DNA from: Tepidisphaeraceae bacterium | Lineage (GTDB): Bacteria > Planctomycetota > Phycisphaerae > Tepidisphaerales > Tepidisphaeraceae | Reading direction: 5' to 3' | Length of the DNA stretch: 64,000 bases | NCBI GenBank assembly: GCA_035998445.1 | Contig: DASYHQ010000052.1 | Coordinates: 186,001-250,000 of the forward strand | Part shown: piece by piece, positions 50,518-58,807 of the stretch | How positions within the stretch are numbered: the first letter of the stretch is position 1 | Layout: every line of letters begins with the position of its first letter | Notes under the pieces: model-generated | What the model saw: the letters and a program-made list of their open reading frames with translations, nothing else | Told to the model about the DNA's origin: nothing | The model's database searches: none | Program-made: the position numbers and the translations under genes

Positions 50518-51513
50518 CTACGGCCGCGTCGTCGGAGTCTTCTTGTCGCCCAGCCCGCCCAGCAGGTCGTTGACGGCCCGCGTGGCGGCACCTTTCGCTT
50601 CGCCCTTGGCCGATTCAACGGCGCCGCGGGCGGCGTCCTTGGCGGTGTCGGGGTTCTTCAGCGCGTCCAGCACCTGCGCGCCCTGCGGGCCCAGCTCGTT
50701 TGTCAGCTTCGTCTTCAGCTCATCGGTGACCGCGGCGATGCGTTTGCTCGCCTCGGCCATGCCCTTTTCCTTCAGCATCGCGGTCATGCTCGACAAATCG
50801 CCCGACAGCAGCATTCGCAGTTCCGGCGGCAGGTCCTGCGACTCGCTGGCGCGGCCGGCGAGCGTGGTGATCAGTTGCGTCACGACGTCCTTCACCGCGG
50901 CGCCGTTGGCGTTGCCCTCGCCGGTGCCGATGTCGGCCATCGACAAATCGGGGATGTTCAGCACGTACTCCTGCTTGATCTTGTCGGCCACGCCTTCGCC
51001 CAGGCCACCGGGCAATGCCGCCAGCGCCGTCACGTCCGGGCGAAACAGCACTTTGGCGCCGGTGACGTTCAGCTTGTTGATGATCAGCTTCAGCGGTTCT
51101 TCGTTAGCGGGCGCGTCGTCGGTCTGGGGCAGGTTTTCGATGAACTTCTTAATGTTGAAGTTCTTGCCGTTCATCTCCAGCACGAGCGTGGGGTTGGCGA
51201 TCGCGATCTCGTTGATCGAAACCGGGTCGCTGCGCAGGCCGCCCCAACTCGTGTCGACGTCGAGCGCGCCCAGGGTCAGCATGTGCTCGGCGTTGTACCC
51301 GGTGGGCGAGCCCACCTTGTAGTCCCGCAGCGAGACGTCACCGCCGAGGATGGAGACGGCCGCGCTCTCCAGCGACGCCGGCACCTTCAGGTTGGCGGTC
51401 GACTGCGTCTCGACCGTCCGCCGGACGATCGAGTTCAGGTTGACCAGGACGACGACCACAACCACCACGACAAGCGCCAGGAGACCCAGCGCGATCCACT
51501 TCATCTTTTTCAT
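50518..51513 (-). CDS. AsmA-like envelope protein
   Basis: 331 aa from ATG at 51513, with GGAG about 10 nt upstream. A strong N-terminal anchor (KWIALGLLALVVVVVVVVLV, 5-24) precedes a periplasmic beta-rich region characteristic of AsmA/DUF748 proteins: LKVPASLESAAVSILGGDVS, YKVGSPTGYNAEHMLTLGAL, INEIAIANPTLVLEMNGKNF, LKLIINKLNVTGAKVLFRP. The C-terminal third is helical and Ala/Lys rich, ending GDKKTPTTRP. AsmA-like proteins are thought to help move lipids across the periplasm. Divergent from 51613-51939. Confidence 0.8.
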   Translation of the reverse strand: MKKMKWIALGLLALVVVVVVVVLVNLNSIVRRTVETQSTANLKVPASLESAAVSILGGDVSLRDYKVGSPTGYNAEHMLTLGALDVDTSWGGLRSDPVSINEIAIANPTLVLEMNGKNFNIKKFIENLPQTDDAPANEEPLKLIINKLNVTGAKVLFRPDVTALAALPGGLGEGVADKIKQEYVLNIPDLSMADIGTGEGNANGAAVKDVVTQLITTLAGRASESQDLPPELRMLLSGDLSSMTAMLKEKGMAEASKRIAAVTDELKTKLTNELGPQGAQVLDALKNPDTAKDAARGAVESAKGEAKGAATRAVNDLLGGLGDKKTPTTRP

Positions 51514-51612
51514 TCTGATTTTTCTCCGCTAAGGGCATTCTCTGGTGACCGCTTCCATGATTCAATGCCCCAAACCGTTGGGCCGAGCCCCGACGATCAT
51601 ATGGGAGCAAGA

Positions 51613-51939
51613 ATGCTGTTGACCAAGCACGAAGGGGAAACCTTCACCAATCAAACCGTTTACATCAGCGGACAAGCGTTCGTCCGGTGCAACTTTATCG
51701 GTTGCACGCTCATACTACGTGAGACGGTGTACCACCTGGAGGGCTGCTCGTTCGAACGTTGCAACTGGCACGTCGACTGGGTGCTGATGTGGGGTAGCCC
51801 CGAAAGCGTGCGCGAGATTAAGGCGCTCGTCGGATTGATCGAAGACGCGCAGAAGAAGCAGCTGCCGCAAGAATCGACCAACGGTGACACGCCGTCGAAG
51901 TCTCCATTTAGCGACGGGGAAGCTGCGCGCTCTGTGTAG
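51613..51939 (+). CDS. Small protein with short beta-helix-like segment, function unknown
   Basis: 108 aa. ATG at 51613 is preferred because GGGAG (51603-51607) lies 5 nt upstream; ATG at 51601 would overlap that site. The N-terminal half, FTNQTVYISGQAFVRCNFIG and CTLILRETVYHLEGCSFERC, has the alternating pattern of a short right-handed helix and four cysteines. Then ESVREIKALVGLIEDAQKKQ is helical, and the tail is polar. Not recognised as a named family; from memory such proteins occur in other Phycisphaerae. Confidence 0.65.
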   Translation: MLLTKHEGETFTNQTVYISGQAFVRCNFIGCTLILRETVYHLEGCSFERCNWHVDWVLMWGSPESVREIKALVGLIEDAQKKQLPQESTNGDTPSKSPFSDGEAARSV

Positions 51940-51981
51940 GGAACGCTTCTCGTTCACGCGCGTAAGTTGCATCGACATGTT

Positions 51982-52044
51982 TAGCCACCGGCTTGCCGGT
52001 GGTCTTCTTTTTAATCGAGCGGGACGACCGGCAGGCCGGTGGCT
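51982..52044. repeat. Palindromic repeat, family D (copy 2)
   Basis: TAGCCACCGGCTTGCCGGTG with GTCTTC faces GACCGGCAGGCCGGTGGCT. It has more mismatches than copy 1 at 21783-21847. It ends 22 bp before the next gene. Confidence 0.75.
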
Positions 52045-52066
52045 TCCAAATTAAGTTCGGACCCTC

Positions 52067-53677
52067 ATGCGACGCTTATTGTTCATCCTCGTCATCGCGA
52101 TGCTGTGGCCCGCCAGCGCGGGCGCGCTGACGGCCGACGAGTTGCTGTTGATCGTGAACAAGAACGATCCGAACGGTGTCAAGCTGGCAACGTTCTACGC
52201 CGAGCAGCGCAAGGTGCCCGACGGGCGCATCGTCGAGGTCGACCTGCCGACGTGGAACGAGATCGCGTTCGAGCAGTACCAGTCGAACGTGGTCGCGCCC
52301 GTACGGCAGCAGTTGCGCGAGCGCGGGCTCGAGGGGAAGGTGAAGTGCCTCGTCACGTTCTACGGCATGCCCCTGCGCGTGCACCCGTACACGCCCACGA
52401 AGGACGAGCAGGCGGAACTGCAGTTGGTCACCGAGCGGCTTGCCGAGGTGGGGCCGCAGCTGAACAAGGTGATGCAGGAGATCGAGGCGCTGGCCGTGCG
52501 GATCGCGCCCAGCGCGATCCCGAAGGACCTCCCGGCCGACCCCATTCGCCGGGCCGAGGTGCTGCTGAACCTGTCGGCCCAGGTCGCCGAGCGAACGACC
52601 GATCGGGCCGAGCGTCGCGAATCGCTGGAAACGGTGCTGGACGTGATGGAGGTCTTCAGCGCCGACTTCGGCACGATGATGCGCCGCCGGGTGACCGACG
52701 TCTCGCCCTCCACCCGCCCGGCGGGCGCGAAGGACTCGATCACGCTTGAACTGGAACTGCTGGAAGCCCAGAAGAAGCTGGTGACGCACCTGGACGCGCC
52801 CGGCGACGCCACCGCCCGTGCAGCCGCCCGCGAGACGGCGGCGCGGTTCGGCCTGCCGAGCGAACTGGGCGTGCTGCGCCAGCAGCAGCAATGGCTGACG
52901 CCGTCCAAGACCGCGTCGGCGCTCGATAACGAGTTGTCGCTCATCCTCGCGCGCGGCTACCTGCGCGACGGCTGGGCTCCCAACTTCCTGCATCACGCGG
53001 CGCCGGCGTACAACGGGCCACCGCTGCTCATGGTCAGCCGGATCGACGGCCCGTCGCCGGAGCGCACGCGCGAGATGATTGAGACGTCCATCGCCATCGA
53101 GAAGACCGGCCTAAATGGGGCCGTCGCGATCGACGCGGGGTTCAACAAGGGCAACAAGCCGTTCGACGTCTACAACGATTCGCTGTTGAACTTCGCCCAG
53201 CTGGTGCAGGACAAGACGAAGCTATCGATGGTGCTGGACCGCGAGGGTCCCTTGATGCCGCTGCACCGCGCGAAGAACATCGCGCTCTACTGCGGCTGGT
53301 ACAGCGTGCGCAAGTACGTGCCGACGTCGAAATTTAAGCCGGGCGCCGTCGCGTGGCACATCGCCAGTTTCGAACTGGTGACGCTGCACGACCCCGAAGA
53401 GACCGGCTGGGCCCGGGGGCTGCTGAAGGACGGCGCGGTGGCGACGCTGGGCGCGGTGGCCGAGCCGTATTTGCATTCGTTTCCATTGCCGAACGAGTTC
53501 TTCCCGTTGCTGCTGACGGGGAAGCTGACGATCGCCGAGGTGTATTGGAAGACGTGTCCGCTGGCTAGCTGGATGCAGGCATTGGTGGCTGATCCTCTGT
53601 ACAACCCCTACAAAGTGAACCCGGCGCTGAAGGTGGCCGATTTGCCCGAATCGATGCGTAAGGTAGTTGGGGAGTAG
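52067..53677 (+). CDS. TIGR03790-like exported protein, function unknown
   Basis: 536 aa from ATG at 52067. Signal peptide MRRLLFILVIAMLWPASAGA. Then LTADELLLIVNKNDPNGVKL, ATFYAEQRKVP and CLVTFYGMPLRVHP, which I associate with the TIGR03790 family of planctomycetes, acidobacteria and myxobacteria. A helical insertion (about 120-270) separates these from the second conserved part: PPLLMVSRIDGPSPERTREM, AIALYCGWYSVRKY (as NIALYCGWYS), GAVAWHIASFELVTLHDPEE and LGAVAEPYLHSFPLPNEFFP with GKLTIAEVYWKTC. The protein is probably secreted or periplasmic. Biochemical role unknown. Confidence 0.78.
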   Translation: MRRLLFILVIAMLWPASAGALTADELLLIVNKNDPNGVKLATFYAEQRKVPDGRIVEVDLPTWNEIAFEQYQSNVVAPVRQQLRERGLEGKVKCLVTFYGMPLRVHPYTPTKDEQAELQLVTERLAEVGPQLNKVMQEIEALAVRIAPSAIPKDLPADPIRRAEVLLNLSAQVAERTTDRAERRESLETVLDVMEVFSADFGTMMRRRVTDVSPSTRPAGAKDSITLELELLEAQKKLVTHLDAPGDATARAAARETAARFGLPSELGVLRQQQQWLTPSKTASALDNELSLILARGYLRDGWAPNFLHHAAPAYNGPPLLMVSRIDGPSPERTREMIETSIAIEKTGLNGAVAIDAGFNKGNKPFDVYNDSLLNFAQLVQDKTKLSMVLDREGPLMPLHRAKNIALYCGWYSVRKYVPTSKFKPGAVAWHIASFELVTLHDPEETGWARGLLKDGAVATLGAVAEPYLHSFPLPNEFFPLLLTGKLTIAEVYWKTCPLASWMQALVADPLYNPYKVNPALKVADLPESMRKVVGE

Positions 53678-53682
53678 CACGA

Positions 53683-53789
53683 TGTAGTGGCGACGCCTGC
53701 GTCGCGGTCGATGCGCAGCATCGATTCCATTCGATCTGCAACGGCATACTGCGGCTACGCCGCACCGCGACGCAGGCGTCGCCACTACA
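53683..53789. repeat. Palindromic repeat, family E
   Basis: TGTAGTGGCGACGCCTGCGT with CGCGGT pairs with ACCGCGACGCAGGCGTCGCC and ACTACA; arms of 26 bp. An inner GATGCGCAGCATC hairpin is present. One copy in this window. Confidence 0.85.
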
Positions 53790-53887
53790 TGGGGGGGCCC
53801 CAACGCCGTTTAACTGAAAGCAGAATTGTTGGACCTGATTAAAGCGTGGTCGGGCATCGGTCGATAAGACCCATGGAGAGACCCGAC

Positions 53888-54055
53888 ATGGCCGTTCAAC
53901 TTATCTGCCCCAGCCTGCGTTGCCGAAAGATCCTGTCGGTGCCCGACGAGGTACGCGGCAAGCTGGTGAAGTGCCAGCACTGCCAGTCGATGCTGCGCGT
54001 CCCCGAACTGCGCAAACCGGCACAGGCGGCGCCGGCGTACTCGTTCGAGAAGTAA
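53888..54055 (+). CDS. MJ0042-type zinc-ribbon small protein
   Basis: 55 aa from ATG at 53888, with GGAGAG about 9 nt upstream. Two CxxC-like knuckles: C-PSLR-C (7-12) and C-QHC-Q (about 28-31) in AVQLICPSLRCRKILSVPDE and GKLVKCQHCQSMLRVP. This is the zinc ribbon (MJ0042/zinc_ribbon_5 type) often found at the N-terminus of larger planctomycete proteins; here it stands alone. A clear terminator follows at 54081. Its partner is unknown. Confidence 0.75.
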   Translation: MAVQLICPSLRCRKILSVPDEVRGKLVKCQHCQSMLRVPELRKPAQAAPAYSFEK

Positions 54056-54080
54056 GAACGAATCGAGATTAGAAAACACT

Positions 54081-54123
54081 ACCGGCCTGGTCGCTTCAAG
54101 CGACCAGGCCGGTTTCGTTTTCG
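54081..54123 (+). terminator. Rho-independent terminator after the zinc-ribbon gene
   Basis: ACCGGCCTGGTCGCT (54081-54095) pairs perfectly with AGCGACCAGGCCGGT (54099-54113) across a TCA loop; TTCGTTTTCG follows. It is 25 bp past the stop codon. Confidence 0.85.
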
Positions 54124-54160
54124 CATCTTCGGTTGGCGTTGCTCTAGATGACGCGGAATG

Positions 54161-54279
54161 GCTCCCTCTCCCGCGTACTCGCGGGGGAGGATTGGGGAGG
54201 GGGCCATCTCGGCCGCCATCGCGCTCCGACCTGCGTCGCCCCCTCCCTGGCCCTCCCCCGGTGTACCGGGAGAGGGGAT
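54161..54279. repeat. Palindromic repeat, family B
   Basis: GGCTCCCTCTCCCGCGTACT with CGCGGGGGAGGATTGGGGAGGG faces CCCTCCCTGGCCCTCCCCCG with GTGTACCGGGAGAGGGGA. It lies between convergent genes, after the terminator at 54081. Confidence 0.85.
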
Positions 54280-54300
54280 AAGACGGTACGCGTCTCGCCC

Positions 54301-55065
54301 TTAGCTCAGCCCCAGCGCCTTCAGGTTGCGCAGGCTGATCTCCAGGCTTTCGAACGGGTCGCGGTAACAGGTGTCCTGCTCGACGATGTGCCACTTCACG
54401 CCGGCGGCCTTGCAGGCGTCGATGATCGCGGGCCAGTTCAGGTTGCCCTCGCCGACCTCCATCATGAAGGCCTTGTTCTCGGCGTTCACGCCCATGTCCT
54501 TCAGGTGGATGGCGGGGATGCGGCCCTTGCAGTCGCGGATCCACTTGGCCGGGTCGCCACCGCCGGCGGTGACCCAGTAGGTGTCGATCTCCATCCAGAC
54601 GGAGGGATCAGATTCCTCCAGCACCCGGCGGAGCGCGACCTTGTCGCCGGCCTTGCGGAACTCGTGGTGGTGGTTGTGGTAGCCGATCGATACGCCGCTG
54701 CCGGCGAACTTCCTGGCGATGTCGGAGTACTCGCGGATGAACGTCGACCACGTCTCGGCCGACCATTCGTCCTTGGGCCAGAAGCCACCGATGGCCGTCA
54801 GTTCGCAGCCCCACATCTTGTGCTCGTCGATCACGGCCTGCGTCTGATCGCGCATGCGATCCATACCCGTGTGCGTCGCGGCGACCGCCAGCCCCTCGTT
54901 CTTCAGGATCTTCGCCAGCTCTGCTGGGTCGATCGGCCCCAAGGCCGAAAGCTGCACGGCGTTGTAACCCATCTTCTTCACCCGCGCCAGCGTCGACGCA
55001 ATGTCGGCCGGGGTCTTGGTGAACTCGCGCAACGTGTACATCTGAACGGCTAAGGTGCTGGCCAT
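54301..55065 (-). CDS. Sugar phosphate isomerase/epimerase (TIM barrel, AP endonuclease 2 fold)
   Basis: 254 aa from ATG at 55065. Opening LAVQMYTLREFTKTPADIAS and KKMGYNAVQLSALGPIDPAEL are typical of the xylose-isomerase-like TIM barrel family. Metal-binding residues are likely in GYHNHHHEFRK, WMEIDTYWVTAGG, IPAIHLKDMG and EVGEGNLNWP. Such enzymes isomerise or epimerise sugars or inositol derivatives and often work with Gfo/Idh/MocA oxidoreductases, one of which is at 12666 but far away. The product of this one is unknown. Confidence 0.88.
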   Translation of the reverse strand: MASTLAVQMYTLREFTKTPADIASTLARVKKMGYNAVQLSALGPIDPAELAKILKNEGLAVAATHTGMDRMRDQTQAVIDEHKMWGCELTAIGGFWPKDEWSAETWSTFIREYSDIARKFAGSGVSIGYHNHHHEFRKAGDKVALRRVLEESDPSVWMEIDTYWVTAGGGDPAKWIRDCKGRIPAIHLKDMGVNAENKAFMMEVGEGNLNWPAIIDACKAAGVKWHIVEQDTCYRDPFESLEISLRNLKALGLS

Positions 55066-55162
55066 GATTGGGTTCCTCGGGTGTTACCTGCCGCGACTGC
55101 GCGGCGCATGTAAAAGCGTACTCTAACGTGGTGCGTGCGTTTGGGCACGTGATCGCGAAGTG

Positions 55163-55437
55163 AATGCATTGAACCGCGGAGACGCGGAGAGGGAGGGAGA
55201 TGAGGGTTCGGTGTTTCCTCTGGTCCCTCTCCCATGTACTCGTGGGAGAGGTTAGGTGAGGGTGATTTGTTCTTCCTGAGTTGTCAGCCGTTCGAAATCA
55301 CCCCCACCTAGCCTCCCCCGGAGTACCGGGAGAGGGACCGGAGCCGACCTGTTGGACAGGGGGCACTGATATCGATGGACCGCGCTCGTCCTCTCCCTCC
55401 GTCTCCGTGCTCTCCGCGTCTCCGCGGTTGCATTCCC
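55163..55437. repeat. Nested composite repeat: outer arms around a family B element
   Basis: Outer arms GAATGCATTGAACCGCGGAG with ACGCGGAGAGGGAGGGAG (55163-55200) and the near-complement CTCTCCCTCCGTCTCCGTGC ... CCGCGGTTGCATTC (55391-55437). Inside: family B, 55221-55341 (GGTCCCTCTCCCATGTACTC to GGGAGAGGGACC). It takes up most of the 397-bp gap 55066-55462. Confidence 0.8.
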
Positions 55438-55462
55438 TTCTGCGGACGAGGCGGCAAGCGCC

Positions 55463-56524
55463 CTACGCCTGCAACCACGCCGCCACGAGGTCGATCGCGG
55501 ACTGGAGGTCCTTCTTGTGGATCGACTCGGTCACGGTGTGGATGTAGCGGGTGGGGACGCAGAGGCTCATTGCGCGCACGCCGTTGCGCGTGCGTTGCAT
55601 GGCGCCGGTATCGGTGCCACCGCGGGCGAGGAAGCCAAGTTGGAAGGGGATCTTGTTCTCCTGCGCGACGGCGACAAAGTCGTCGACCAGCGGCCGGTCG
55701 GCGATCGCGGAACCGTCGGCGATCTTGATCACCACGCCCTCGCCTTGCTTGCTGACGCGTTCGTCGTCGGGCACGCCGGGCGTGTCGACGCAGAGCGTGG
55801 TATCGATCGCGATCGCCAAATCGGGCTCGATCGCGAAGGCCGCCGGGCCGGCGCCGCGCAGGCCGACCTCTTCCTGAACGGTGAACGCGACCACGATGTC
55901 GTACTTCGACCGCTTCACCTTGCGCATCGCTTCCAGAATGGCAAACGTGGCGACGCGGTTGTCGAGGCACTTGCCGGTGACGCAATTGCCGATCTCGGCG
56001 AACTCCTGGATCAGTGTGACCGGGTCGCCGATGCGCACCTTTGCCTTCACCTGGTCGGCGGGCAGGCAGAGGTCGATGAAGAAGTCGCCGATCTCGGGGA
56101 CCTTCTTCTTGTCCTCATCCTTGGCGATGTGGATCGGCCGGCCACCAGGATTCATGAGACCGATCAGGTCGCCATCCTTCGCCTGGATGCGCACCCGCCG
56201 CGCCAGCAGGTTGCGCGTATCGAACCCGCCAACGTTGGCGATGCGCACGAAGCCCTTGTCATCAATATGGCGTACGTAGAAGCCGATCTCATCCATGTGG
56301 CACGCGAACAGCACGCGCGGCGCCGCCTTGCCCGCGCCACCCGCCTTGCCCTTGCCACCGCCGTTGGTCTTGCCGCGTTTGGTGCAGATGAGCGAGCCCA
56401 TGGTATCGACGGTGATTTCGTCGAACAGGCCCTTGGCTTCCTTCCGCAGCACCTCACGGACGCGCTCTTCACGGCCCGGCACGCCGGGGGTTTCAGACAG
56501 TTGCTTCAGCAGGGGGATGTTCAT
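55463..56524 (-). CDS. M42 family metallopeptidase (aminopeptidase/endoglucanase-like)
   Basis: 353 aa from ATG at 56524. Two-metal aminopeptidase of the M42 family. Metal and catalytic residues seen: H76 and D78 (FACHMDEIGF), D188 (GKCLDNRVA), E218-E219 (TVQEEVGLRGA), D241 (AIAIDTTLC) and H329 (TRYIHTVTE). A Gly/Lys-rich loop (about 50-68, KTNGGGKGKAGGAGK) is an insertion relative to typical members. It cleaves N-terminal residues from peptides in the cytoplasm. No peptide-uptake gene is adjacent. Confidence 0.9.
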   Translation of the reverse strand: MNIPLLKQLSETPGVPGREERVREVLRKEAKGLFDEITVDTMGSLICTKRGKTNGGGKGKAGGAGKAAPRVLFACHMDEIGFYVRHIDDKGFVRIANVGGFDTRNLLARRVRIQAKDGDLIGLMNPGGRPIHIAKDEDKKKVPEIGDFFIDLCLPADQVKAKVRIGDPVTLIQEFAEIGNCVTGKCLDNRVATFAILEAMRKVKRSKYDIVVAFTVQEEVGLRGAGPAAFAIEPDLAIAIDTTLCVDTPGVPDDERVSKQGEGVVIKIADGSAIADRPLVDDFVAVAQENKIPFQLGFLARGGTDTGAMQRTRNGVRAMSLCVPTRYIHTVTESIHKKDLQSAIDLVAAWLQA

Positions 56525-56591
56525 GGGTGGGAAGCGTACTATCTGGTTGGCAAAAGCGGAATGGCCAGAGCGGCGGGGGAGCGCGGTGATC

Positions 56592-56896
56592 CTCTTCTGT
56601 AGGACAGGCATTCCTGCCTGTCTCTCCCCCGTCAGCCTCTCCCCCCGTATTCACAGAAGAGCTAGACGCGAAGGTCGCGAAGGAGCCGCGAAGGTGGCGA
56701 GAAGAAGAGGTTGAACCACAGAGGGCACAGAGGGCACAGAGGGCACAGAGGGCACAGGGGGCACAGAGGCAGACACAGAGCAGGGAGTCTTTTCGATTGG
56801 GATTTGGAGCTTGGTCATTTGTTTGGCATTGGGGCTTGGGATTTTGTTTTTCCAATACGGGGTGAGACAGGCAGGAATGCCTGTCCTACAGAAGAG
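56592..56896. repeat. Nested composite repeat, family F
   Basis: Outer arms CTCTTCTGTAGGACAGGCAT with TCCTGCCTGTCTC (56592-56624) and complement GAGACAGGCAGGAATGCCTG with TCCTACAGAAGAG (56864-56896). Near the inner edges CCCCCGTATT faces AATACGGGG. Inside lie a 9-bp tandem repeat (56721-56765) and a family H arm, GAGCTTGGTCATTTGTTTGG with CATTGGGGCTTGGG (about 56810-56840). Nothing coding is seen in 56525-56923. Confidence 0.8.
56721..56765. repeat. Five copies of a 9-bp tandem repeat
   Basis: GAGGGCACA occurs four times in a row from 56721, followed by GGGGGCACA. It lies inside the family F composite repeat. Confidence 0.85.
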
Positions 56897-56923
56897 AAAT
56901 CAGCGGCCAGGCGAAGGGAACGG

Positions 56924-57685
56924 CTACTGCGCGTTCATCATCGCGCGATAGCCGAAGTAACCCACCACCGCGACGGCGGCCAGCGCGAGGATCGACAGGC
57001 CGATCGCGATCGAGAGCAACCAGGTGAACCGCGAGCCCTGCTTGTTCATCAGGGCTTGGATCTCGCTGTCCCGCGAGGTGATGTTCTCGCGCATCTGTTC
57101 CAGCACGCGCGTGCTCGCCTCCGACGCACGGCTGACGTGCTGCATCGCCAGGCCCACGCTGCCGAGGTTCTCGCTGATGGCCGCGTCCTGCTCGCGCAAG
57201 CCCTCGACCGTGTCGCGCAAACCGTCGACCGACTTACGACGTTCGTTGTCAGCCTGCACGATGCGCTCGAGAATGTCGCCAAGCTTGTTCTGCTGGCCGT
57301 TCTGCGTCGCCAGTTGCTGGTGGATCGCCTTCAGCGTCTCGCCCTGCATTCGGCCAGCCCCGGGAAGGGCTTGCAGCGCTTCCGGCAGATGCGATAGGTA
57401 CGACAGCAATTCCTGCTGCCGGCGGCCCTGGGCCTCCAGGTTTTCACGGATGCCGTTCATCAGGTCGGCCAATGCGCCGACGCCGTTCTGCAGGTTGTTG
57501 ATCGCCTCGTCGCGCTTGGCCCAGGGGCGCAAAAACGAGCTGGCGCCACCGCTGGAGGTGGTGCGCGGACGGGTGGCGAGCGTGGCGCCGTTCTGGGCGT
57601 CGCTCTCGAGCGGCAGTTCCCGGTCGACCCGATTGCCGGTCTTGAACCAACGGCCGATTCGCGATGTGAAGGTCTCCTGGCTCAT
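56924..57685 (-). CDS. Tail-anchored coiled-coil protein, function unknown
   Basis: 253 aa from ATG at 57685, with GGAG 7 nt upstream. The N-terminal 60 residues are polar; about 60-205 is predicted coiled coil (NGIRENLEAQGRRQQELLSY, QMRENITSRDSEIQALMNKQ); a single C-terminal transmembrane helix (WLLSIAIGLSILALAAVAVV, about 226-245) leaves six to eight residues outside. So it is tail-anchored, with the coil in the cytoplasm. Resembles a bare methyl-accepting or structural scaffold, but no signalling motif is seen. Divergent from the binding-protein gene. Confidence 0.7.
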   Translation of the reverse strand: MSQETFTSRIGRWFKTGNRVDRELPLESDAQNGATLATRPRTTSSGGASSFLRPWAKRDEAINNLQNGVGALADLMNGIRENLEAQGRRQQELLSYLSHLPEALQALPGAGRMQGETLKAIHQQLATQNGQQNKLGDILERIVQADNERRKSVDGLRDTVEGLREQDAAISENLGSVGLAMQHVSRASEASTRVLEQMRENITSRDSEIQALMNKQGSRFTWLLSIAIGLSILALAAVAVVGYFGYRAMMNAQ

Positions 57686-57868
57686 ACGCAAACTCCATTT
57701 TCTCTGGTCCCCACCAGCGGTCGGACGCCGTTTGACAGCGCTAGCGGGCAACTCTACCATCCGCGCGCGATCCTGCAATCGGGTAAACCCGCTCGAATGG
57801 CCCAAATCACCCACGAAAAATCCCGCGGAAGTGCTCCCGTACAACGCCTGCGGCGGTCTGGGGTAACC

Positions 57869-58807
57869 GTGCGGTCTGCTCGCAAGTTTCACGCGATTCG
57901 CACGGGCATCGTCGCGCTCGCGATCGGCCTGTTGTGCGCCTGCGATCGCACGCCCGTTGCGCCGCCGGCCACGCCTGGCGCAACGCAGCCCAGCGTCGTC
58001 ACCGTGGCCTCGCTCGTACCGGCGGCGTCGGAACTGATCTTGGGCATGGGCGCGGGTGATCGGTTGGTCGCGGTCAGCAATTTCGATCTGGCGGACGACC
58101 GCACCGCCGCGCTGCCGCGCGTGGGCGACTACCAGACGATCGACTGGGAAAAGCTCGCTGAGGTTCGGCCGGGCGCGATGGTCGTGCAGTTCGACGCCAA
58201 TCGCATTCCGCCCGGCCTGCAACAGCGCGCCAGCTCGCTGGGCATCGCGATCATCAACATCCGCAACAATCGGCTCGACGAGGTCTTCAAGACGATCGAA
58301 CAGATCGGCGACGGGCTGAACTTCCCCACGCAAAAAGCCAGCGCCACGCTCCGCGGCCAGCTTGATCGCGTCGCGGCGAGCGTTGCGGGCAAGCCACCGG
58401 TGCGCACGTTGATCTTGACCGACGACCGCGCCAAGGGCGCCGCCGGGCCCGAAACGTTCCTGGACGATCTGCTCACGATCGCCGGTGGAATGAACGTGCT
58501 GGCGGACGCGACGACGCCGTATCCACAGGTGGATCGCGAGCAACTGCGGGCGCTGGCGCCTGAGGCGATCATCGCGCTGCGTCCCGCGGCCACGCCGCAG
58601 GAGGTCGAGCAGACGCGCGCGACGCTCGCGATGCTGACCGACCTGCCGGCCGTGCGCAACGGGCGGGTGTACATCCTCACCGAACCGTGGGCGCTGCTGC
58701 CGGGCTGGCGCGTCGGTGAACTGGCTGAGCGGTTCGCCGCGGCGCTGCATCCACCGGCTGCCACCGCGACGCACGCCACGACATCCCCAACCCCGGCGGT
58801 TCGATGA
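57869..58807 (+). CDS. Lipoprotein ABC substrate-binding protein (BtuF/FecB type)
   Basis: 312 aa if started at GTG 57869, which has GGGG 5 nt upstream and gives a normal lipoprotein signal with Cys at residue 25 (IVALAIGLLCACDR); ATG at 57797 would add 24 residues. Mature part: class III binding protein with VVTVASLVPAASELILGMGA, FDLADDRTAALPRVGDYQTI, WEKLAEVRPGAMVV and AGGMNVLADATTPYPQVDRE. It fits cobalamin or ferric siderophore binding proteins. ATGA overlap with the permease gene shows an operon. Confidence 0.87.
   Translation: MRSARKFHAIRTGIVALAIGLLCACDRTPVAPPATPGATQPSVVTVASLVPAASELILGMGAGDRLVAVSNFDLADDRTAALPRVGDYQTIDWEKLAEVRPGAMVVQFDANRIPPGLQQRASSLGIAIINIRNNRLDEVFKTIEQIGDGLNFPTQKASATLRGQLDRVAASVAGKPPVRTLILTDDRAKGAAGPETFLDDLLTIAGGMNVLADATTPYPQVDREQLRALAPEAIIALRPAATPQEVEQTRATLAMLTDLPAVRNGRVYILTEPWALLPGWRVGELAERFAAALHPPAATATHATTSPTPAVR

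Noticed and set aside
50875-51600. Upstream part of the frame of the gene at 51613
   Set aside because: It is antisense to the AsmA-like gene and begins to look coding only after 51601.
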